Of a stretch of 28,975 nt of DNA, positions 23,301 through 28,975 are shown one piece after another. The DNA lies in contig CAUZJO010000055.1 of NCBI GenBank assembly GCA_963580245.1, positions 1 through 28,975 of the forward strand, read 5' to 3'. This stretch comes from CAUZJO01 sp963580245 (lineage in GTDB: Bacteria > Sumerlaeota > Sumerlaeia > MVZB01). A program made the translations under genes and the position numbers. The notes under the pieces are model-generated. The model did no database searches. It was not told where the DNA came from and saw only the letters and a program-made list of their open reading frames with translations. Position 1 is the stretch's first letter. Each line of letters starts with the position of its first letter.

Positions 23301-26193
23301 GAGCAATGCCTACAGTTACGAGCCCGGCACCGACGGGCCATCCGATTCCAGCCTGGTCTCGCCCCCGTTCCAAGGCGGCGGGCGGCTGGTCTTTTGGCAC
23401 TCGTTTTCCACCGAGGCCTTATTTGACGGGGCGGTGCTTGAGATCTCCACCGACGACGGGTCCTACTGGTCCGGCCTCGGACCCCACTTCCTCGAAGGGG
23501 GTTACAATGGCAGTATCATCGCAATCATTGACGCTTCCTTCGTCGAACTCCCCGCCTGGACGGGTGGCGCTTTCGGGCCAATGTCTCGGGTCGCGGTCGA
23601 CCTGTCGGAGTTTCCGGGGACCGCGCGCGTCCGATTTAGGTTTATTTCGGACCTTTCCGTGCCATCCGAGGGCTGGCGGATCGACGACGTGCAGGTCGGT
23701 CAGGTCGGGATCTGCTTGGTCGATAGCGGTCAGATCCGGTTCTCGGAGGAGGTCTATCGCTGCGGTACGCAACTGGAACTGACCGTTTACGACCTGAACG
23801 TCCCCTCCGGCCCGCTCATGGCGCGGGTCGTCACCGGCGCCGGTGATCAAGAAACCGTCATGCTCACGGACCCCGACGCGGACAAGGTCTTCAAAGGCGG
23901 CATCCCCATCAGCGCGGCCGGGCAGGCCGTCGCGGTCGGCGACGCGACGCTCCAGGGTTCGGTCATCGATACGATCGACGCGACCTACAGCGACGACGAC
24001 GACGGCATGGGCGTGGCGTTCGTCGCGACGGACACTGCGCTGCTCGATTGTGAACCCCCGGTCATCTCCAACGTGATGGTGACCGGACTCCTGGGCAGAC
24101 AAGCGACGGTCACGTTTCAGACCAGCGAGCCGACAACGACCCAGGTGCGTTTGGGGCTGGAGTGCGGCGTCCTGAATCAGGACCACGAGGCCGCCGAGCC
24201 CGAGACCCGGCATGAGATCATCCTGGGCGGCCTCAATAGCCTGACGACCTATTTCTTCACCCTCGAGGTCAGCGACGCGGCCGGCAACACCACGGTCGAT
24301 GACAACGGGGGCGCGTGCCATTCATTCACCACGCTGTTTCAGGTCGATTATTTTACCGAGCCGTTCGACGCGACCGTCAACGACCTGGAAAACCAATCCC
24401 TGATCCTGACCCCCGACGGATCGCTCGATTTCTATTTCGCCTGCCGTCAAACGGTCACCGCTTTCCCCACCGACCCCAGCGGCGGGAACCTCCTCTCATT
24501 GGGCGATGACGATTTCGCGGAAGTGACCCTCACGGACGGCGCCCAGATTCAGCTCTACGGCGCGAGTTATGACTCGGTCTTCGTGGGAAGCAACGGGTAC
24601 CTCACGTTTGAACAGGGGGATACATCGGTGTTTGAAAACCCTCTCGCTCATTTCCGTCTCCCCCGCGTCTCGGGCCTGTTCGACGACCTGGACCCCAGCG
24701 GCGGCGGCACCGTCTCCTGGAAACAGCTTTCCGACCGGCTGATGGTCACCTTCGAGGATGTACCCCAGTTCTCTACGGGAGACGTCAACAGTTTCCAGGT
24801 CGAGCTTCACTTTGACGGGACGATCACGTTGACGTATCTGATGCTCGGGGCTAGGGACGGGCTGGCCGGCCTGTCGCGGGGCGGCGGGACGCCCCAGGGT
24901 TTCTCCCCGAGCGATCTAAGCCTTTATCAAACCTGCCTGGTGGACCAAGGGACGGTCAGGCTCACGCGGCCGGTCTATGCCTGCGGGGATACGGTCGAAA
25001 TCGAGGTCCGCGATCTCAACGCCCCCCCGGGGCCCTTGACCGTCACCCTGAACACCCAGGCCGGCGACGTGGAAGACGTCATGGTCTCGGACCCGGAAAA
25101 CGACAAGACCTATGGCGGCTCCATCATCGTCGAACAAACCGATCAGACCGCCGCCTCCGGTGACGGTGTGCTCCAGGGTCATGACGGCGAAATCATCAGG
25201 GCCGTTTATCTCGACGCGGACGAGGGATCAGGCATGATGCTCGAGGTCCTGGATACGGCGATCCTCGATTGCCTGCCCCCCGTTATCTCCAACGTGATGG
25301 TGACGGAAATCACGGGCAGGCGAGCGACGGTCACGATTCAGACCAACGAGCCGACAACGGCCCGGGTGCGCTTTGGCCTCAGCTGCGGGACTCTGAATCA
25401 GGATCGCGAGGCCGCCGTGCCGGTGACTGAAAACGAGATCATCCTGAGCGGTCTGGACGGCGAAACGACTTATTTCTTCACCGTCGAGGCGAGCGACTCG
25501 GCGGGCAACACCGTGACCGATGACAATGGGGGCGCATGTCATTCGTTCACCACGCCGTTTCAGGTCGATTATTTTACCGAGCTGTTCGGACTGGACGGCA
25601 ACGACTTGCAAAACCACTCCCTGATCCTGACCCCCGACGGGTCGGCCAATTTCTATTCCGCCTGCCGTCAACCGGTCACCGCTTTCCCCACCGATCCCGG
25701 CGGCGGGAACCTCCTCTCATTGGCTGATGACGGTTTTCAAAGGGTGAGTGTCTCGGGCGGCGCCCAGGTTAAGCTCTACGGCGAGAGTTACGCCTCGGTC
25801 TTCGTGGGAAGCAACGGGTACCTCACGTTTGGCCAAGGGGATACCGAGTTCTTTTGGCTGCCTCCCGCTCATTTCAATCTCCCCCGCGTCTCGGGCCTGC
25901 TCAACGACCTGAACCCCACCGGCGACGGCGCCGTTTCCTGGAAACAGCTTTCAGACCGGCTGGCGGTCACCTTCGAGGATGTGCCCGAGTTCTTAACGGA
26001 AAACGCCAACACCTTTCAGATCGAGCTTCACTTTGACGGAACGATCACATTGACGCATCTGAGCATCGATGCGACGTTCGGCTTGGTCGGGCTGTCGGCG
26101 GGGGACGGTGTCCCGGCCGATTTTGAGTTAAGCGACCTCAGCGCCTATCCAGATTGCGGCGAGAACTGGACGACCTCTTGGGAACTTTATTGA
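20392..26193 (+). CDS. Giant secreted subtilisin-like serine protease with repeated C-terminal modules
   Basis: 1933 aa from ATG 20392; CAGGAG at 20379-20384 supports this over TTG 20389. Residues ~18-37 are a signal peptide. Residues ~45-215 look like a propeptide region. The S8 domain spans ~225-590: Asp in QVQDDGLDQG (~255), His296 in GGHGQINAG, oxyanion Asn408 in AAGND and Ser514 in SGTSHSCP, all present, so it should be active. A proprotein-convertase-like sandwich follows (~600-725). After that come beta modules: an Ig-like unit (~730-835), an FN3-like unit (~840-925), a MAM/jelly-roll-like domain (~930-1105), then two 407-residue units (1108-1514, 1515-1921), each made of Ig-like, FN3-like and nidogen-like (VFVGSNGYLTF) parts. 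It is extracellular or surface-bound. No sorting motif ends the protein (WTTSWELY). It probably digests external protein, with the modules binding substrate or the cell surface. Confidence 0.9.
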   Translation: MRKTIARRTWITKPRRAKCLLLLLAMAAWCQAAALAGVIRLASGTIDTSRAPEVGTAALREKAGANGRAFVIVQFDGPIQPEWLAACEKAGVRFHFYLPEFTYLATLPPEKLPAVKSARAVVWVGELPARLKIHPKLRKSKSGEVDVTILSLDDLPARTLKTKGIAADSERMTQMGWHDTRVTLPVSELRRVAEIWGVFHIEQQPEYQLTGERGAQTVAGNYEPGAAAPVGPGYADWLVAHGLSGAPGLVIQVQDDGLDQGIDTNEPGTAHPDILGRIAGISNPTADPLGDSTGGHGQINAGIIMGNATVGTTDADGYLLGQGVVPEALVFATKIFRNAGAFDIGNSSFTDLAAKAQDAGAVISSNSWGANTFGEYTADSAEFDALTRDADPNEPGNQAMTYFFAAGNDGSLASSIGSPATAKNVIAVGAGENSDADGQDGCGVPPSGADSLMDLINFSSRGPTSDGRLGVTVFAPGTHVQGPASTSPNFDGAGVCDQFWPSGQTNYARSSGTSHSCPTAAGAGAIVHEFLVSRNLVAAGGPSPALMRAILTNTATDMAGGQDGRGGTIVTAPNPDQGWGNVNLTTLIDHEQSIEVIDQEVLLGSSGEAWEVLITPVDPALPLKVTLAWTDPPANPSAAMTLVNDLDLSVTGNGLTFTGNAFVDGLSEPFGDPDRIDTLEGVSIENPSGLYTVRVEAFNLAADGVSGVGGGLDQDFALFVWNGARQSPAGLVDIEQPKINCSDSVRILVSDSDLRGAEMVTVDVTGSSGDAESLVLMETEPDSGVLVGEISTATGPSGADGVLQVVEGDTVTASYQDADNGEGMMVERNDTAEVDCTTPTITKFSITDEGLDSFTVNFETDEPARGSVKVGLSCGEVDIDVSGKLRTSHSITVSDLEQCTVYFVRAEAVDLAGNVATQDNGGACFRVITRQLDESFADDFEPTAEAGWTHSAVEGSDNWQVRAVPDPHSPSNAYSYEPGTDGPSDSSLVSPPFQGGGRLVFWHSFSTEALFDGAVLEISTDDGSYWSGLGPHFLEGGYNGSIIAIIDASFVELPAWTGGAFGPMSRVAVDLSEFPGTARVRFRFISDLSVPSEGWRIDDVQVGQVGICLVDSGQIRFSEEVYRCGTQLELTVYDLNVPSGPLMARVVTGAGDQETVMLTDPDADKVFKGGIPISAAGQAVAVGDATLQGSVIDTIDATYSDDDDGMGVAFVATDTALLDCEPPVISNVMVTGLLGRQATVTFQTSEPTTTQVRLGLECGVLNQDHEAAEPETRHEIILGGLNSLTTYFFTLEVSDAAGNTTVDDNGGACHSFTTLFQVDYFTEPFDATVNDLENQSLILTPDGSLDFYFACRQTVTAFPTDPSGGNLLSLGDDDFAEVTLTDGAQIQLYGASYDSVFVGSNGYLTFEQGDTSVFENPLAHFRLPRVSGLFDDLDPSGGGTVSWKQLSDRLMVTFEDVPQFSTGDVNSFQVELHFDGTITLTYLMLGARDGLAGLSRGGGTPQGFSPSDLSLYQTCLVDQGTVRLTRPVYACGDTVEIEVRDLNAPPGPLTVTLNTQAGDVEDVMVSDPENDKTYGGSIIVEQTDQTAASGDGVLQGHDGEIIRAVYLDADEGSGMMLEVLDTAILDCLPPVISNVMVTEITGRRATVTIQTNEPTTARVRFGLSCGTLNQDREAAVPVTENEIILSGLDGETTYFFTVEASDSAGNTVTDDNGGACHSFTTPFQVDYFTELFGLDGNDLQNHSLILTPDGSANFYSACRQPVTAFPTDPGGGNLLSLADDGFQRVSVSGGAQVKLYGESYASVFVGSNGYLTFGQGDTEFFWLPPAHFNLPRVSGLLNDLNPTGDGAVSWKQLSDRLAVTFEDVPEFLTENANTFQIELHFDGTITLTHLSIDATFGLVGLSAGDGVPADFELSDLSAYPDCGENWTTSWELY
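23713..24933 (+). repeat. Tandem coding repeat, unit 1 (1221 bp, 407 codons)
   Basis: Starts at the Cys codon of CLVDSGQIRF. Every landmark checked (PPVISNVMVT, VFVGSNGYLTF, the final Cys) recurs exactly 1221 bases later, so the two units have not gained or lost net bases. The FN3-like and nidogen-like parts are the most alike at the DNA level; the first ~115 codons have diverged more. Confidence 0.88.
24934..26154 (+). repeat. Tandem coding repeat, unit 2 (1221 bp, 407 codons)
   Basis: Starts at the Cys codon of CLVDQGTVRL and ends just before the Cys codon at 26155 (DCGENW). Same length and order as unit 1. A more distant partial copy of its first two modules lies upstream (about 22612-23190). 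Confidence 0.88.
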
Positions 26194-26255
26194 GTGACGC
26201 GCGAAGGAGGGCTTAACCACGCGCGGCGTTGTACCGCCGCCCAACGGGCCGTCGC

Positions 26256-26714
26256 TTATTCTTGGGGGCTGCGGCCCGCGCCGGTCTGTTCGGGAGGCCG
26301 CTCGGGGAGCTCGCACACTCCGTTTTCACACTTCCCCGCAAGCCGATGGCGATTGGCCGCGGTCCACGCGTAAGCGGCCCGGAACAAGGCGTTGAGGCCC
26401 GGGACGCGATAGAGCCAGGCCAGCCGGCGATAGATCGGCAGCCGTCGGCTAATCTCATAGACCGCATCCGCGCCCACGCGGATCCGCCCGTCCGGCTCGA
26501 CAAGCCGCATCCCGCTGTCGAAGTCACCGTCGGCAAGGGCGGGAAACCGCTGCTCCAGTTCCGGAGTCTGTCGGGGCAGGTACTCGAATTGACCCTCCCG
26601 GGCGCGCCTCTGGATGCGCCCCACCTGTCGGCGGCAAAAGTTGCACTCCCCGTCATAGATAATAACGGTCATCGGTGGCCCATGCGTGGGATCGTCGTGT
26701 TCGGAGTGGTGCAT
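26256..26714 (-). CDS. DCC-family thiol-disulfide oxidoreductase-like protein (DUF393)
   Basis: 152 aa from ATG 26714; ATG 26672 (MTVIIYDGECNFC) is a likely alternative because homology begins there, though neither has a strong ribosome site. YDGECNFCRRQV gives the DxxCxxC signature of the DCC family (Cys24 and Cys27 in the long form). The rest (GMRLVEPDGRIRVGADAVYEI, LPIYRRLAWLYRVPGL, RHRLAGKCENGVCEL) is the typical thioredoxin-like body. A second CxxxxxC pair near the C terminus (CENGVC) could be redox-active or metal-binding. The physiological partner is unknown for the family. It follows the ABC-2 permease remnant by about 40 bases on the same strand and converges with the protease gene. 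Confidence 0.82.
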   Translation of the reverse strand: MHHSEHDDPTHGPPMTVIIYDGECNFCRRQVGRIQRRAREGQFEYLPRQTPELEQRFPALADGDFDSGMRLVEPDGRIRVGADAVYEISRRLPIYRRLAWLYRVPGLNALFRAAYAWTAANRHRLAGKCENGVCELPERPPEQTGAGRSPQE

Positions 26715-26755
26715 CGATGGCTTCCCGGAAACTAGCTACTCCCCATTCTAGCCGA

Positions 26756-27553
26756 TTAGTATTTCAGAAGCGAGCCCTCACGACGCGCAAACCGGACGGC
26801 CTGGCTGAAGCAATACAGACTGAGAGGGACGAACACCACCGGGAAGCCCATCAAAACGACCATGTCGAACCACACATCGTGCAGAGTCCCGCCTTTGAGC
26901 AAGATCTCGCGCAGGGCGTCAAGCCCGTGGGTGATCGGCAGCAAGTACGAAATCCACCGCAATGCCACCGGCAGGGACTCTACGGGAAACACCATCCCGC
27001 CGAACAGACCCGAGACGGCGCCGACCAGGAAACCGAGCGGATCGCCCTGCTTGAAGACCATGATGAAGCTCGCCGAGATGACGCCCAGACTCGAAAACAC
27101 GACGGTGGTCAGGATCAACATCACCAGCACCAGATTACCCTGGAGCTTGAAGTCGGTCATCAAGCTGGCGCCGAGCGGATAGATGACCGCAATCAGCGTG
27201 GCCCAAAAGAAGCTCTAGACCGACGAACCGACCACGATCACGGGCAATTTGGCGGGGGTCACCAGAATAGCCTCGAGCGTTCCCATCATCTGTTCGCGCC
27301 GGATCGCCTTGGAAAAACTTTGGAAGCCGGTCAGACAGAAGGTCCCCATCCCCAGCCCGATGACCGCGAAGGGAAGGTATCCGCCGTAAGACTCGACGGC
27401 CTCGCTGTCTCCGACCATTTCGGACACGAAATAGAGCCCCGCCAGTGAAGAGAATAGGGTAGCCACCCTCAAAAGAAAATTCAACTGGTAGCTCAGCGCG
27501 ATGGTGGCGTCCCGGATCAGAAACGCGCGAATGATGTTGAATGACTTTCGCAT
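26756..27553 (-). pseudogene. ABC-2 type transporter permease with an in-frame TAG
   Basis: From ATG 27553 one frame runs to the stop at 26756-26758 and is interrupted only by TAG at 27215-27217. The two parts are in the same frame: MRKSFNIIRAFLIRDATIALSYQ ... VIVVGSSV, stop, then SFFWATLIAVIYPLGASL ... GDPLGFLVGAVSGLFGGMVFPVESLPVALRWI. The pattern V-stop-SFFWA suggests TGG (Trp) changed to TAG. Six hydrophobic segments across the whole 265-residue frame and the FGGMVFPVESLP block are typical of ABC-2 permeases that export drugs, polysaccharides or lipids. The ATPase gene expected upstream is missing except for a possible tail. Without stop readthrough the product is only 112 aa, so it is most likely inactive. 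Confidence 0.82.
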
Positions 27554-27589
27554 CGTACCTACTCTTGCCGCTCAATCCGCTCCATGCGC

Positions 27590-27854
27590 CGATCTCCAGT
27601 GGCGTTATGTCAAAATAATCCTCGCATAGTTGGACGAAACTGGGCCTCAGAGGAGGCACCACACTGCACAGGGCAATGGCGGTGACCGACTTGGACGAAA
27701 CGCCCCGCATTGGCAGAAGTTGGCTAACTGCCAACGCGTACTCGTCAGGCATCCGTTTGGTGTCAGTGGTGAGACGAAACGTTGCCTTGAGCGTGTCGTC
27801 GTCGAACGCGCCGATCGTTACGTTTGTGTTCCCGATATCAATTGCCAACAGCAT
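27590..27854 (-). pseudogene. coaX: Type III pantothenate kinase, N-terminal fragment
   Basis: ATG 27854 starts MLLAIDIGNTNVTIGAF, the phosphate-binding loop with the first catalytic Asp of CoaX, followed by TDTKRMPDEYA and ALCSVVPPLRPSFVQLCEDYF. Homology fades after about residue 88 (ITPLEIG); the usual GADR region and the remaining ~165 residues are absent. The open frame continues only as a shadow of the permease gene. Just before the permease ATG lies RRMERIERQE and TAG in another frame, which could be the end of a lost ABC ATPase gene, so a deletion probably joined the two loci near 27590. CoaX phosphorylates pantothenate at the start of CoA synthesis; an intact kinase must exist elsewhere in the genome. 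The start is 32 bases after the upstream stop. Confidence 0.82.
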
Positions 27855-27886
27855 GTAAATTCGCTCGAATATTCTGGTGGGCCAGG

Positions 27887-28640
27887 TCAGATTCGGATGA
27901 TGGCGTTGCCTTCTCGACGCCACCTGAAGTCCAGATAATGGCTGGCGTCGAGCAATTTGTCCAGCGTTGGATACTTCGTGGATTTGAGGTTGGGGGCGTT
28001 CAGCACTTTTGCAACGTCCGCGGCTGCCGACTGCCCTGCGATTTTTGGCCCCTGGCGGCTGCGCCAAGCAAGATCAACATCTCGCTCCCACTTTTCCTCC
28101 GGCTCAACAGGGACTTCGGTTGCCTGCGCCGGTCGCGGATTGCGGTTCCTCGTCGGTTCAGGTTGAACTTCACGTGTTGGCGCTGGGGCTTCGGGTTGGG
28201 AGGATAGTTGAACCAAAATATCGCCCGGCCCCTGCGACCTGACGACACGCACCTCACCCCTGGATTCGAGGAATCGTGTGAAGGTTAAAAATCCTTGCGC
28301 CTTAAAGTTGAAGCTCGGGTCGATCCTGAGCATCGTCTGGTGTAACTTCGACCCCGGAACCTGCCCCTGTCCATCTTGAGATGCTTCAAGCGCGCGAGTG
28401 ATAAGGGAGTTCGATGGCTCGCGACGGTCAACTCGACCTCTCCTCGCCTGTGTTCGCGTTTCGTTTGGTTGCGTTGTCGGCGCTTCGCTATTCTGGGTTG
28501 CGCCGTCGTCGAGGAAGATGTATCGGTCACACGATTTTACCAGCGTGACCGGTGTTATGTCCCGGCGTCCGGCACCCACAACCAGCTTTCCAGATGAACG
28601 AAGCTTATTAACCAACGGAACGAAATCCGAGTCCGATCCG
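27887..28640 (-). pseudogene. NYN-domain/LOTUS (OST-HTH) protein, 5'-truncated by a transposase
   Basis: The frame enters at ~28640 with GGSDSDFVPLVNKLRSSGK and CDRYIFLDD, the C-terminal half of an NYN/LabA-like PIN nuclease domain, including the conserved SDSDF acidic motif. A LOTUS/OST-HTH domain follows (ITRALEASQDGQGQVPGSKL ... TFTRFLESRGEVRVV), then a Pro/Glu/Arg-rich linker, then a second short LOTUS-like segment (VAKVLNAPNLKS ... YLDFRWRREGNAIIRI). Stop TGA is at 27887-27889. Proteins with this pairing are predicted RNA-binding ribonucleases. The N-terminal half of the nuclease, with the other acidic residues, is cut off where an IS1634-like transposase begins on the opposite strand. 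It probably preceded coaX in one operon. Confidence 0.8.
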
Positions 28641-28975
28641 CCCCAGTGGGCGACGGTCGACCTGGGTGCGATGAGCGTGGAACGTTTGCGCCGGTTCGGC
28701 GAGGTGTATCTGGGGTTGGCGTTGTGGCGACGGCTGGATCTGGACCGGTTCTTAAACGAAGCGATGGAGCCGGGTCGCGAACAAATTCCGTGGTCGACGA
28801 TGGCGTGCATCCTGACGCTGGCACGGTTTTGCGCTCCCTCCAGTGAGTTTCAGATCGCCGAGTTTTGGGTTGGCAAGACGGCGCTCGATGATCTTCTCGG
28901 CGCGGCGGCGGCCAAAGTCAACGATGACCGGCTGTATCGTGGCCTCGATGCTCTACTGCCCCAGCGCGACAAGCT
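28641..28975 (+). CDS. IS1634-like transposase, N-terminal part (continues past window)
   Basis: The plus frame readable from about 28641 (WATVDLGAMSVERLRRFGEVYLG) through LARFCAPSSEFQIAEFW and KVNDDRLYRGLDALLPQRDK matches the N-terminal region of IS1634-family (IS4-like) transposases. It is still open at the right edge. The first codons of the normal protein are not seen: similarity starts right at the boundary with the NYN gene, so either the start is lost or the element end lies at that junction. ATG 28671 is an in-frame candidate start without a ribosome site. Confidence 0.8.

Noticed and set aside
26223..26240. GCGGCG/CGCCGC hairpin between the convergent protease and DCC genes as a terminator
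   Set aside because: The stem is short and no T-run follows on either strand.
15182..27217. In-frame TAG in the IS5 transposase and in the ABC-2 permease as a sign that UAG is recoded
   Set aside because: argH-like and accD both end normally at TAG, so UAG works as a stop here; the interruptions are better explained as decay.
1..28975. CRISPR array, rRNA genes or phage structural genes
   Set aside because: No regularly spaced direct repeats, rRNA signature blocks or phage structural proteins were seen anywhere in the window.

Overview
The window is GC-rich bacterial DNA, most likely from a Planctomycetota or related PVC-group bacterium. The secretin-type outer-membrane proteins, lipoprotein signals and a LysM lipoprotein indicate a diderm cell. 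A spermidine-synthase/TPR fusion, very large secreted repeat proteins, several insertion-sequence families and many decayed genes fit that group. I could not compute composition or run searches, so placement below phylum is not attempted.

Layout. 1-431: 3' end of an IS5-like transposase. 506-2617: secreted GH32-like five-bladed-propeller protein. 2776-3136 (minus): tmRNA (ssrA). 3265-8368 (minus): a block with a promoter, a lipoprotein gene, a terminator, two tandem paralogous secretin-like genes and a strong Rho-independent terminator. 8900-10405: argininosuccinate-lyase family enzyme, convergent with a coiled-coil/LysM lipoprotein (10442-11179). 11539-12468: exported thioredoxin-like protein with a helical-repeat tail. 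12613-15292: a mobile-DNA graveyard. It holds a 3' tRNA-Gly fragment that looks like a displaced attachment site, a tyrosine recombinase gene split by an IS3-family element with a 3-bp target duplication, a second ~187-bp insertion inside that IS, and a decayed IS5-family transposase. 15561-16481 (minus): accD. 16898-17689: HpcH/HpaI aldolase. 17837-19613 (minus): frameshifted spermidine-synthase/TPR gene. 20392-26193: 1933-aa subtilisin-like protease with two tandem 407-aa units. 26256-28640 (minus): a DCC-family thiol protein, an ABC-2 permease with an in-frame stop, a truncated coaX, and a truncated NYN/LOTUS gene. 28641-end: an IS1634-like transposase that cuts off the last of these.

How the parts relate. 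Intact genes with clear roles (accD, argH-like, tmRNA, aldolase) are separate transcription units rather than one pathway. The only coherent functional module is the secretin pair, which stands without any secretion ATPase, inner-membrane platform or pilin gene and probably works with machinery encoded elsewhere or in a lineage-specific way. The other striking property is the density of decay: at least six genes are broken by insertion, frameshift, nonsense change or deletion, mostly next to mobile elements. For the recombinase the original gene can be reconstructed exactly from the sequence. I see no CRISPR array, no rRNA and no intact tRNA gene.
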